A stretch of 64,000 nucleotides of DNA from Gracilariopsis chorda. Taxonomy: Eukaryota; Rhodophyta; Florideophyceae; Gracilariales; Gracilariaceae. The DNA lies in the NCBI GenBank assembly GCA_003194525.1, contig NBIV01000039.1:62001-126000 (forward strand), read 5' to 3'. Position 1 is the first letter of the stretch, and the number at the start of each line of letters is the position of its first letter. Both the position numbers and the translations under genes were made by a program. This document shows positions 10,202 to 18,802 of this stretch, piece after piece. Below the pieces are notes generated by a model. The model had not been told where the DNA came from. It searched no databases and was given only the letters and a program-made list of their open reading frames with translations.

Positions 10202-10793
10202 CCACCCTCCCTCTCTCTGCTTGTGTTGTGCGGTGGCAACTCAACACGTATCATGACAAGCGCAATGTGCCGAAGGGCTTTTTTGTGAGCGCTGTGCCAC
10301 TTAACCTCGAGTGCGACAGCGCTGGCCACTCGTGTGAGCACACGTTGTGTGTCGCACAGGCGCCTTTTGTTCTACCGTGCAGATGCAGGGTTTAGCTTTT
10401 TGCGCAACGGTACGGTTGGTAGCAATCGTACGGCTGTATGACAGTAGCGCTAAAAGGGCTACCCAGCCGGGCGCACATGGAGCGCACAGGCGGCTAAAGG
10501 CTATCAAGGCGGGCTGCATCCCCCTCCCCCCCCCCGCACGATGGCGCTCTATGCGCCAACGGAAGACGCCGCCGTTACAGCCGTGCGCTGTCAATTTTCG
10601 TTGGGGCGTGCACTGAATGGACGCGCGTGCTCGCACGGCGCGCGCTCACCGCCGTTTGACGCGAGTAGCCAATGACGGCGCTTGTGTGTCCCACATGGTG
10701 CGCGCCGCGCGTCGGTAGTGTGCTGCGCCCAATAACGCGCCGCCTTCTCTCCCGCATCTTGGCGCCGCCGAACACCTCGCCTTGTGCTGCGCA

Positions 10794-10812
10794 CCCCCCC
10801 CCCCCCCCCCCC
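10794..10812. repeat. C19 homopolymer
   Basis: Nineteen consecutive C, about 150 bp upstream of the RING-H2 start; G-rich on the opposite strand. Confidence 0.98.
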
Positions 10813-10961
10813 ATCGTACATACAGAAGCGCCCCAATCCGCGCGACGCACCGTTCGTTCGTCCGCCTACCCAAAGCGCAAACCGCCCTCCCTTCCCCACC
10901 TCCGCACCTGCCACTAGCCATTCGCCACCCCCTTGCCGCTGAGCTTCTCTTCTAGCACAAC

Positions 10962-11504
10962 ATGCCTACGTGGTGCGTGGCGTTTCTCGCCCTGTGGGGC
11001 GTCATCATCCTACTGGTGCTCGTCATAACGGCAAGGGCCGTTCGACGCCATCTGTCGTTCGGACTGTACCCCTCGCACAGCAACGGCCACGAGCTCATAA
11101 GCGAGCCGCCGCTCCGCGCGTCGTCGACAACAACGTCCTCCGCGCACAGCGAACGCGACCGAGCCAGCGCCGGCGCGCTGAGCGACGCCCAAATCGCCAA
11201 CGCCGCCCCGAAAACGCGCAACGTCGACGCCGAGAGCATGTGCTCCATCTGCCTGGACAGCATCGACGTGGGCCAAAGCGTGCGCACAATTGTGCAGTGC
11301 GGCCACAGCTTCCATTCGGCGTGCGTCAAGACGTGGTTGAGAAGGGCGAACAAGTGCCCCAACTGCCAACGCACGGCGTTGGTGCACGCTGAGAAGGCGC
11401 GCCTCGATGTGGATAGCAAGTCGTTGCGCCGGTACAACTCCATCACTGATCGATTGCACCCTAGTGGCTCGTTCGGTCGCTTCTTCTCCGACCGCAACAC
11501 ATGA
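10962..11504 (+). CDS. ATL-like membrane RING-H2 E3 ubiquitin ligase
   Basis: Intronless, 180 aa. One N-terminal transmembrane helix (about residues 5-24) is followed by a basic anchor (ARAVRRH), then a low-complexity Ser/Ala linker and a RING-H2 domain at residues 94-135. The metal ligands are CSIC, CGHSFHSAC and CPNC, matching C3H2C3 spacing (C-x-H-x2-H-x2-C). The Trp-containing VKTWLRRANKCPNC segment fits E2 binding. Architecture and size resemble plant ATL-type ligases, but the GLD motif of true ATLs is not evident. It probably resides in an endomembrane or plasma membrane with the RING in the cytosol. Substrates are unknown. Confidence 0.87.
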   Translation: MPTWCVAFLALWGVIILLVLVITARAVRRHLSFGLYPSHSNGHELISEPPLRASSTTTSSAHSERDRASAGALSDAQIANAAPKTRNVDAESMCSICLDSIDVGQSVRTIVQCGHSFHSACVKTWLRRANKCPNCQRTALVHAEKARLDVDSKSLRRYNSITDRLHPSGSFGRFFSDRNT

Positions 11505-11645
11505 CGCACCCCCTCGACGGTGGCTTGCTTGTTTTGTGCGCTCTTTTCGTGCCGATTCGCGCCTTGCGCGCGCGAGCTCAAGGCGCACGCCAACAACCGA
11601 AACGCACTCGGCAGCCGCCATCACCAACAACCACACTTGCACTTG

Positions 11646-11647
<2 letters not shown>

Positions 11648-11682
<35 letters not shown>

Positions 11683-11698
11683 ACTACTACTACTGCTG
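11648..11698 (+). repeat. (CTG)n/(CTA)n triplet repeat
   Basis: About eleven CTG units followed by CTA units and two further CTG, roughly 145 bp past the RING-H2 stop, so possibly in its 3' UTR. Confidence 0.95.
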
Positions 11699-11715
11699 GA
11701 CAGGCGGAAGGGCGT

Positions 11716-11753
11716 CACTCAACAAACAAGGCGCCACTCAACAAACAAGGCGC
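11716..11753 (+). repeat. 19-bp tandem direct repeat, two copies
   Basis: Unit CACTCAACAAACAAGGCGC occurs twice back to back (11716-11734, 11735-11753). Confidence 0.95.
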
Positions 11754-12066
11754 CACTTTCGACGGCTCCAATGGCGCACGCGCTTGTGGTCGCGCCGCGC
11801 ACGAGGCGTGGGCGCTGCATCGCCACCGTCGGCTGTAATTGTATTAACTTGTTAAATTTTTTGTGCAGCGTCGGACAGCGCGTCCCGCCTCCGTTGTTGC
11901 ACCGCGCGCGCCGCGCCCGATCTGATTTGAGCTCTCGTTTGACGCTTTTGCGAGTTGGGCGCGCCATTTCTAAAGCTCCATCTACAGTACAGCAGCACGT
12001 AATAAAATAAACAGCGCGTCCCTTTTCGTACAGCTCTCGTTTACGTACAGCCAACGCAACGCGCGC

Positions 12067-13119
12067 TCACAAACCCAGCTCGCGTTTCATCTTGTCCAGC
12101 TCGTCGTCGATAGCCGCCTGCTGAGTGCCGCCTCCGCCCGGCTGTCGGCGCGAAGAAGAGCCGCTCTTCTGCGTCGCCCGCTCGCCAACTTGCTGCAAGC
12201 GCTCTTCAATCTTGCGTAAGCGCGCCTCCTGCTCGCCGATCATGCGCGCCGCCTTCTCCGCGCGCTCTGCGAATCGGCGCGCGTCCTTCCTCAACTCGCG
12301 CTCGCGCTCCGCCGCCGCGTCACGCACGTCGTACTCGCGACGCTCCTCCGCCCGCCTCGCCCTCGTTTGCCACTCGCGCGCCCGATCGCGCAAACTGTGC
12401 GCCTCGTCCTCCACGCGCTTCTTGCGCGCCCTCAACTGGCGCAGCACGAACTTGGCGTCCTCAACTTCAGTCTCCAGCACGTCCACGTCCGAGCTGTTCA
12501 AAACGTCCTTCCACGCGTCATCGTTCGCCATGCCGCCGCCGCTCGCAAATCCATCCACCCTCTTCTCCAGAAAGTCTACAAAGTCCTCCACCACGCCGTT
12601 GGGGCCCACCGCCCCGGCCAGCCCGGAGAACAGGTCGGAGAAGATGTTGCCGAGGTTGTCGTTCATGTCTTCCGGCATGGGGTTGTGCTGTCGCCACTTG
12701 CCTGCGTACTGCGCCGCATCAAAGTCGAAGCCAAACCCTTTGGCAAACGACGACGCGGCGGAAGACGCGCTGGACGCGCGTTGGCGGTCGTACGAAGCGC
12801 GCTTGGACGCGTCCGACAGCACTGCGTACGCCTGTTGAATTCTCATGAAGCGCTCCCTCGCGTCGGGCTGCTTGCTCACGTCGGGGTGGTTCTTCAGCGC
12901 CGCGCGTCGGTACGCGCGCTTGATGGTGGCTGCATCGGCCGCGGGCGACACGTCTAATACCTTGTAGTGATCGGCGGCGGTGGCGAGCCACGGCAAGCGG
13001 CGCGGTGACACAGTTGCGCGCGGCCGACGGCTGCGGCGGCCAGTTGTAGCTTGGAAGGGCGAGCTGTTGCTGCGCAGCGTTGGCAGCGGCGTGATAAAGG
13101 CGCTGGGAGAACGGCCCAT
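12067..13119 (-). CDS. Plastid-type J-domain (DnaJ) co-chaperone with C-terminal coiled coil
   Basis: Intronless, 350 aa from the first ATG. Residues 1-48 are Ser/Arg/Pro-rich with an early Phe (MGRSPSAFITPLP), a likely plastid transit peptide. The J domain follows: DHYKVLDVSP, IKRAYRRAALKNHPDVSK with the HPD tripeptide needed to stimulate Hsp70, then YAVLSDASKRASYD. A middle part (KWRQHNPMPEDMNDNLGNIFSDLFSG) and EDFVDFLEKRVDGF resemble uncharacterised plant chloroplast J-proteins (recollection, not checked). The last 120 residues are a charged Arg/Glu-rich coiled coil. There is no zinc finger or substrate-binding CTD, so it is a class III/C J-protein. Inferred role: recruit plastid Hsp70 to a specific client or site. 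Confidence 0.85.
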   Translation of the reverse strand: MGRSPSAFITPLPTLRSNSSPFQATTGRRSRRPRATVSPRRLPWLATAADHYKVLDVSPAADAATIKRAYRRAALKNHPDVSKQPDARERFMRIQQAYAVLSDASKRASYDRQRASSASSAASSFAKGFGFDFDAAQYAGKWRQHNPMPEDMNDNLGNIFSDLFSGLAGAVGPNGVVEDFVDFLEKRVDGFASGGGMANDDAWKDVLNSSDVDVLETEVEDAKFVLRQLRARKKRVEDEAHSLRDRAREWQTRARRAEERREYDVRDAAAERERELRKDARRFAERAEKAARMIGEQEARLRKIEERLQQVGERATQKSGSSSRRQPGGGGTQQAAIDDELDKMKRELGL

Positions 13120-13449
13120 TGTTCTTTTTTCGCTGCTCCACGGCCTTGCACTGGCGATGACGGATGACGGATGACGGATGACGGACGTCGGACGGTTGTT
13201 GACGAGCTGGAGACTGTTCAACTCTCATGAGCATGCGGCCGCCAGATTTGTTTGCGCGCCGTCTGTAAGCGCACGGCTGTAAGCAACGCGCGCTTGGGGA
13301 GTGCCGATGTAGCGAAATGGACGGCGGCTTGCCAATGCGCCGCCATCCACCACGTCTGCCAAAACTTTTTCACTCACAAAACGTGCAGCGCGCGCACGGC
13401 ACAGCACCACGTCCACGCCCGCCGCCCGACCCCCCCCTCGCCCGCCACG
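13120..13449. promoter_or_regulatory. Bidirectional promoter with four GATGACG repeats
   Basis: A 330-bp interval between the divergent J-protein and ABC1 genes. Four perfect tandem GATGACG units (13156-13183) run into GACGTC (13184-13189). TGACG is the known bZIP half-site and GACGTC the CRE core, so a bZIP-bound element is an inference. The cluster is 37-70 bp above the J-protein ATG. A C-rich stretch (about 13427-13445) precedes the ABC1 start. Confidence 0.5.
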
Positions 13450-15153
13450 ATGGCTCCCCTCTCCGTCCGTCGCGCCGTTCCCAAATCCGCGCAACTCCTC
13501 TCCAGACTGCCCATTCGCCGCGCCAACCTCCCCGCAACGCTCATCCTCACGCCCGCGCTCGCGCTCACCCAGTCGTTGCTGGGCCCGCCCCGCTGGAACA
13601 TTCTTCAGTCTCTTATCGTTCTCTCCGCCACAAATCTACCCTTCCTCCCTTTGCTGCGCCCCTTCCTGCTCCCCCTGTGTTCCACATGGATTTACGCCCT
13701 CCTCTCCCGCCTCTTCGCCCCCGCCCATGCCAGAAGCCTGCGCTTCTGGAAGAGAGTTATCCCCATTTACGCCGCCTACAAGAAAACCCAGATTTCGCTC
13801 TCCTTGCAGAACGCCTCGCCTCACACCCGCACAAAGCGCTGGAACAAGCGCCACTTGTGGGGCGCTGAAAAGGTCTACAACCTCTGCGTCGAACTGCGCG
13901 GCTTTTACCTCAAGGACGGCCAGTTCCTGGGCGCCAGAACCGATCTAGTTCCGATGGCCTGGTGCGATTCCCTGCGTCGCTTGCAAGACCGCGTGCCCCC
14001 TGTGCCCTTCTCCCAGATACAAGCCACAATCCGCCAATCCTACAACGTCAACAACCTCACCCAGATCTTCAAATCGCTCAATCACACACCGCTAGCGTCG
14101 GCCACAATCGCCCAGGTCCACCGCGGCCAGATGCCCGACGGCACCCCAATCGTCCTCAAGACGCAGTACAAGGACCAACAGCACCTGTGTGATATGGACT
14201 TGCTAAACTTGAAACGGCTTGCAAACTTCCTTCAGAAACATGACATGTCCTTTTTCGACATGCACTCGGTCGTCACCGAGTTTGAAACTCAAATCCCTGC
14301 CGAATTCGACTTTGTCAGAGAAGCGGAACTTATGACTATCATTCGACAAAACTTGACGGCAGCTGGCATTTTCGACGTCATCGTGCCTACAGTTATCCCT
14401 GGTCTCGTTTCAAAACGCGCTCTCACCATGACCTATGTCGATGGATGTCGCCCCGATAACACCGTTGCCATGAATTTGTGGGGCGTCAAACCGAACCTCG
14501 TGCTCAAAGCCGTCGGCAAGGCGTTTGGCCAGATGTTATTGGTTGACGGACTCGCCCATTGTGACCCCCACCTGGGCAATCTCATCATCATGAGAGATGG
14601 ACGAGTCGCTCTTATCGATTTTGGACAGGCGAAGCACATCCCCGAGCAGCTTCGAACAAAGCTTTGTGCCTTTTACCTCGCGCTCAATTCAAAGAACAAC
14701 CTCTTCATTTTGAAAACGTTTTCCGAGCTCGGCATTGAGCTGGACATTCGCCCCGAGGACATTGACGACAAGTTCATCCAAATGATTCCACATTACGCCA
14801 ATGGAATGCTTGATACAGCCCCGTTACCGCCTGAAATTGAGATCAATCCCTTCTCGTCGGAAAGCCCTTTGAAACAGGTTCCCATCAAAAAGTTTAATCC
14901 GGACCTTTTTATGGTTCTTCGCACTATGGGTTTACTACGGTCTTTAACGGAGACTCTGAATGTTGAAACAATCGATTGTTGGATGTCCACTATTTTCAAA
15001 CCGTATGCGATGAGGGGGATTCGTCGTTCTGGGCCCACGCTCTCCGAGAAGCGCAAGAGGTCTAGAACAATTCGATCTGCGCTTACAAAAGGAGTGTCTT
15101 CACCCTTTTACACGCTGGACGCCGAGCCCTCAGAGTTTTGTGCACTAGCTTGA
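13450..15153 (+). CDS. ABC1/ADCK (UbiB) family atypical kinase
   Basis: Intronless, 567 aa from the ATG at 13450; the open frame extends upstream without ATG support. The N-terminus is Arg/Ala/Leu-rich with hydrophobic stretches, probably an organelle-targeting and membrane segment. Kinase features of the family: the LKDGQF (KxGQ) motif near residue 155, the Ala-rich nucleotide loop version LASATIAQVH, the lysine in IVLKTQY, EFDFVREAE, the catalytic HCDPHLGN near 369 and the metal-binding DFGQ at 390. Members support coenzyme Q biosynthesis in mitochondria or regulate prenylquinones in plastids. The wording (FLKDGQ region, long C-terminal tail) looks closer to ADCK1/5 than to COQ8, but compartment and substrate are uncertain. 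All key residues are present. Confidence 0.9.
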   Translation: MAPLSVRRAVPKSAQLLSRLPIRRANLPATLILTPALALTQSLLGPPRWNILQSLIVLSATNLPFLPLLRPFLLPLCSTWIYALLSRLFAPAHARSLRFWKRVIPIYAAYKKTQISLSLQNASPHTRTKRWNKRHLWGAEKVYNLCVELRGFYLKDGQFLGARTDLVPMAWCDSLRRLQDRVPPVPFSQIQATIRQSYNVNNLTQIFKSLNHTPLASATIAQVHRGQMPDGTPIVLKTQYKDQQHLCDMDLLNLKRLANFLQKHDMSFFDMHSVVTEFETQIPAEFDFVREAELMTIIRQNLTAAGIFDVIVPTVIPGLVSKRALTMTYVDGCRPDNTVAMNLWGVKPNLVLKAVGKAFGQMLLVDGLAHCDPHLGNLIIMRDGRVALIDFGQAKHIPEQLRTKLCAFYLALNSKNNLFILKTFSELGIELDIRPEDIDDKFIQMIPHYANGMLDTAPLPPEIEINPFSSESPLKQVPIKKFNPDLFMVLRTMGLLRSLTETLNVETIDCWMSTIFKPYAMRGIRRSGPTLSEKRKRSRTIRSALTKGVSSPFYTLDAEPSEFCALA

Positions 15154-16105
15154 GGAGAAGGTATAACAGGCGTTTGTGTGGGCGCCAGCCATCCGGTGCC
15201 TTTTTTTTATTATCTTGTTTTGCTGCAGCTAGGTTGAACCTGTCGGTAGATGCGGTTCAAAGTGTGTTAACTTATACGCTGTTTGGTGGATTCTCTTCCT
15301 TACTGCTTATTCTTTATTACGTATCATATTTTTGACTTGTGGAGCGGATATACGTTGTCATCTTTGTTTCGGATGCTCTTTCGTTGTGCATGAGTTGACG
15401 TGCCGCTCTCTGTAGCTTGTGTGATAAACTGTCATTAACAATACGGCTACTTGTTCTTACTGTTCATATTCGGTCATCTTTTCAAGTCGTGTACGTCGGG
15501 GATGCATCAGGCCATGTAAGCTGAATCCGAGCAAGCGAACAGAGGCCATGTTTACCAACCAGTTGTTGCACGTGTTGTTTGCTCCTGTTTCCATGATCAT
15601 GACGTTTGACTTGCTCCCAGCAGTGAGCTCCGCCGTTATAGCGGGACACAACGAGTCAAAGCTGGCAGTTGGAAATGAATAGAGTCGATCGGTTTCGAAC
15701 AGCTCATCATTTTCGTGCCATCTCTCACTCGAGGTCGCCGTAGAGCGTCTTGCTCCAGACTAGTACTATGACAAGCATCGGCCAACGTTTCTTTGCGAAA
15801 CAATCAGCAAGATGAAGTATCCCTTTTGGAATTGTGTGCTGTGCGCTTTGTTCCGCGGATGGAAGCGGACGTTAGTTGTGATTAAATATAATTGACACGC
15901 AACGAACCATGAAGACCATAAAGAAGTTGAAGCCAACTAGTCGCAACGCGAACTTTCAGGTAAAGGCGCAGACGCACGGCTTGCCACACGGATGAAGTAG
16001 TCCCGCCAATGTGATGCTTAACAAGACGGTCGGGGTTATATATGCAGGGAAAAAAAAAAAAGAACGATGGCAAGAACAGCATGAAGCGGAGCGCGGCTTT
16101 GTTTC
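15154..16105. other. Convergent intergenic region
   Basis: About 950 bp, AT-richer, between ABC1 (+) and the ferredoxin fusion (-). No gene or repeat was recognised. Confidence 0.4.
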
Positions 16106-16939
16106 TTATCGCCTACGAACAGTGACAATGCCAGTACCCTGACAATCACCACAGCGAACGTGACCCGAACCACGGCACAGTCCACACATATATTGCGAGT
16201 CCTCACCCCTTCCATCGCAGGCATAACAAATGAGATCACCCTTACTAGAACAGGTAGAGCATTCCATCTGACGAACAAAGGCGCCCTTTCTCCGCGGGGC
16301 GGCGCCGGCGACATATTCAGTGTCCAAGTTTTCAAAGCGAGCCATCGGATTTTTACCGGCAGAGGTTGTCTTCGTTCTGGCCACATCGACAACAAGTTCG
16401 CGAGAGCCGTCCACGGGAACGGCAGCTGTTTGGCAAGCTCGCACAGTTTGTCGTCCGTCCTGCGCGGAGACGTCGACAATATCGCAAGTACAAGAGCCAC
16501 ACAGACCGGACTGACAGGCGCGCGGGATATGAACGCCTACGGAATCGGACACGTTGAGAAGGTTATCACCGACGTTTGCGGCGGCGATGACTTCGTTTCC
16601 AGAGGGCGTGTTGATGAAGCGGACGGCGATTTCACCGGGCATGAGTTGGTAAGGCGGCTGTTCTGACGGGGGGGTTGGGTCGGTTTCGGGCGGGGCGTGC
16701 TGTTCTGGGGGCTGTTGTGAGTGTGGAGGTTGGGGTGAGTTGAAGGAAGGTGATGGGATTTCGGGGGTGGAGGAATGTAGGTTGAATGGCGTTGCGGTGG
16801 ACTCTGGTGACGGGGATGCATCGGATGCGAGCACGCGGTGGTGACGGCGGGCAGAGGTTGCACGGCGACGAGCGCAGAGCGCGGAAGCGCGTGGACGGGC
16901 GAGCAGCGGGAACGGAGCGAGAAAGGCTGGGGTGGACAT
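16106..16939 (-). CDS. Plastid-type [2Fe-2S] ferredoxin-like domain fused to a DnaJ-type zinc finger
   Basis: Intronless, 277 aa. Residues 1-40 look like a transit peptide (MSTPAFLAPF, Arg/Ser-rich, early Phe). Residues 45-98 form a Pro/Gln/Ser linker. Residues 102-190 are a ferredoxin-like fold with cysteines 142, 147, 150 and 169: RACQSGLCGSCTCDI plus VRACQTA, the plant-type C-x4-C-x2-C...C arrangement with a shortened gap to the fourth Cys. Residues 227-270 carry four CxxC modules (227/230, 238/241, 252/255, 263/266) with the glycine wording of DnaJ/BSD2 zinc fingers (CDGRG, CRGSG, CQGTG). There is no J domain. DnaJ zinc fingers have thiol-disulfide and chaperone activity (family knowledge). 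Inference: a plastid redox or assembly factor. I do not recall this fusion as a described protein. Confidence 0.8.
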   Translation of the reverse strand: MSTPAFLAPFPLLARPRASALCARRRATSARRHHRVLASDASPSPESTATPFNLHSSTPEIPSPSFNSPQPPHSQQPPEQHAPPETDPTPPSEQPPYQLMPGEIAVRFINTPSGNEVIAAANVGDNLLNVSDSVGVHIPRACQSGLCGSCTCDIVDVSAQDGRQTVRACQTAAVPVDGSRELVVDVARTKTTSAGKNPMARFENLDTEYVAGAAPRRKGAFVRQMECSTCSSKGDLICYACDGRGEDSQYMCGLCRGSGHVRCGDCQGTGIVTVRRR

Positions 16940-17350
16940 GTTTCTGAAGCTTGGAAGATGCGAGGTGCGCGGCTGGTTGCGAGCGGAAGCGTGAAATGGA
17001 TGCAGATGAATTATGTGCGTGTGAGCCGCTGCGCTGGCGATGTGGGGGATTACCCTTTTGACGGTTGTAGAAGGGTAGTAAGTTTAGATAGAGCGCGGGA
17101 TGATTGTGCTGAGCTGTGAGGTGGCACATGGCTGATACAGACACGGCGAAGCGGATGTGACTCGGTGGGAGGGGGCCACATTGCACAGCGGGCGACGTGG
17201 CGTAGTGGACACGGCGTCCGCGGAGGCAGTTGCTGCACTTGGAGTTGCACACTTGTGTGTGTGTGTGTGTGTGCGTTCAAGAGGGCGGGCACGGGCAGGC
17301 GTCGTGCGCAGAGCAGGCGTGGGGAATCAAGGGTGCAAAGAAAGAAAGCA
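16940..17350. promoter_or_regulatory. Divergent promoter region with (TG)n
   Basis: About 410 bp between the ferredoxin-fusion (-) and SWIM-RING (+) genes; contains a GT/TG run near 17254-17273. Confidence 0.4.
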
Positions 17351-18571
17351 ATGAGGAGTACGAAGGGCAAGAAGAAGGGTGCGAGTACGCGACTGACGCG
17401 CGCTCTGAGCGAGCGCATGTACTTGATTCGACAGGTGAGCAGCAGCACGGAAGACGAGGAGCAGCGGAGTTGTTACCTGGTGACGGGCCAATCTGGAAAT
17501 GTTTACACGGTATCACTACCCGAGACAGCGTCCGAGCACGACGCGGCGCGCTGCAACTGCGTGGACCACATGATCCGCAAAACGGTGTGCAAGCATCTCA
17601 TCTTCGTATGCGCGCGCGTGCTCAAGGCGCCCACGCAGCTGTTCGAGGCGGAACAAAGCGGGGTGGGCGCTCTGCAGCAGCTGGCCAAAACAATGAGGCG
17701 CTTCCTGCGGCAGGGCGCGGTTGCGGCGGGCGGGCAGGCGGGGGCGCCGGCGGCGCCGGCGCACGTGCAGAGCGCGCTGAAGAAGGCGGTGCCGCAGCTG
17801 TTCGCGCGGCGCGTGGGGCGCAAGAAAGTGGAGACGGAGGATGAATGCGGCATCTGCTGCGAACGGCTACTTGGAGAGGACGAGAGGCTGGCGTTCTGCA
17901 GGTACGGTTGCGGGCGCGCGGTGCATGACGCTTGTTTCGAACGGTACAGGGCGGTGACGCCGGAAGTTCGCTGCGTGCTGTGCCGCGCGGAATGGCAGAA
18001 CGACGGGGCGGAGCTGATGGGGAGGCGCGGGCTGCTGGTCGGCGGACGGCTGGTGAGCGTGGGCGACGCGGGGGGGGGGAGACGGAGGCGGACGAGCAAG
18101 ACGCGGACGAGCAAGACGGCGGGGACAGCGACTGGGCGCGCGAAGGCGGCCGCCAGCGCAAAGCGGCGCGCATCTCAAAGCGGCGCATGGCGCGCGCAAG
18201 CAGCAGCGCGCCGCGCGCCAAGCGCAAACGAGCGTCGACTCGGCCGAGGCGCAGCGCGCGCGCGACGGCAATGCGCCTGCGTTCCGACGCGCAGCGCGAA
18301 CGCGAACGCCGCAGCGCGCATTGAAACTGAATTGCGCGAATGCATCGCGGCCGCCCGCGTGGCAGCCGCGCAAAAAAAAGACTCGCGCCGCCGTTTACAG
18401 CACGCCGCCTTTTTCGGCGCGCTGGTGCCAACTGTGCGCGCGCGCAACACTCGCGGCTCCCCATCGTGCCGCCCCGCATGCGGCTGCCGGTCGCCCCCTG
18501 CCGAGCACCGCCTCCTCCCGCGCGCGTCACGTAATTGTTATATTGTTATCATTAAAGACGCCCGTCCTTAA
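17351..18571 (+). CDS. SWIM-RING zinc-finger protein (probable E3 ligase), C-terminal frame uncertain
   Basis: As written, 406 aa from the ATG at 17351. A SWIM finger begins at residue 68 (CNC...CKH, with YTVSLPE before it). A RING-like domain begins at residue 166: CGIC, then CRYGCGRAVHDACF and CVLC. SWIM-plus-RING proteins (ZSWIM2-like) act as E3 ubiquitin ligases. After residue 240 the frame becomes low-complexity Arg/Ala. A G10 run at 18070-18079 precedes this change. Past it, another frame reads ETEADEQDADEQDGG, then DSDWAREGG and a basic KR-rich tail, ending at 18324. That frame keeps the G/C third-position bias, so a base miscount in the G run is likely and the real C-terminus may end at 18324. 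The SWIM and RING domains are unaffected. Confidence 0.78.
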   Translation: MRSTKGKKKGASTRLTRALSERMYLIRQVSSSTEDEEQRSCYLVTGQSGNVYTVSLPETASEHDAARCNCVDHMIRKTVCKHLIFVCARVLKAPTQLFEAEQSGVGALQQLAKTMRRFLRQGAVAAGGQAGAPAAPAHVQSALKKAVPQLFARRVGRKKVETEDECGICCERLLGEDERLAFCRYGCGRAVHDACFERYRAVTPEVRCVLCRAEWQNDGAELMGRRGLLVGGRLVSVGDAGGGRRRRTSKTRTSKTAGTATGRAKAAASAKRRASQSGAWRAQAAARRAPSANERRLGRGAARARRQCACVPTRSANANAAARIETELRECIAAARVAAAQKKDSRRRLQHAAFFGALVPTVRARNTRGSPSCRPACGCRSPPAEHRLLPRASRNCYIVIIKDARP

Positions 18572-18642
18572 ACCCACGCTCGTCGCTGTTGCACACACAC
18601 AACCCCCCCGCCGCCGCTCCGCTTATTAGCCCCCCGCTGCTC

Positions 18643-18687
<45 letters not shown>

Positions 18688-18802
18688 TCAGCCATCACCG
18701 CCCCGCCCAAACCCCCCTTGCATCCCACACCCCACCCCCCCACCCCCGTCCCGTAACGCACGTCGCTTTCCACCCCCTCCCACTGTTACTAGCTATCCCC
18801 CT
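18572..18802. promoter_or_regulatory. C-rich 5' region of the C2H2 gene
   Basis: The sense strand is mostly C, with a 43-base C run (18644-18686) ending 116 bp before the C2H2 ATG. Confidence 0.5.
18644..18686. repeat. C43 homopolymer
   Basis: Forty-three consecutive C, directly visible; G43 on the minus strand, prone to quadruplex or i-motif folding and to sequencing-length error. Confidence 0.97.

Larger units (their letters stand above)
9197..10961. other. Divergent intergenic region with (CT)n microsatellite
   Basis: About 1.76 kb between the divergently transcribed C2 (-) and RING-H2 (+) genes. It contains a (CT)18 run at 10161-10196 and a C19 run at 10794-10812. Several long open frames on both strands reflect GC-rich composition and low complexity, with no recognisable domains. 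Confidence 0.5.
11505..12066. other. Convergent intergenic region with triplet and 19-bp tandem repeats
   Basis: Lies between the RING-H2 (+) and J-protein (-) 3' ends. Holds a CTG/CTA triplet run and a 19-bp direct repeat; no supported gene. Confidence 0.5.

Noticed and set aside
9215..10636. Several 80-200-codon frames on both strands
   Set aside because: Open because of GC-rich low-complexity sequence; no domains, mutually overlapping.
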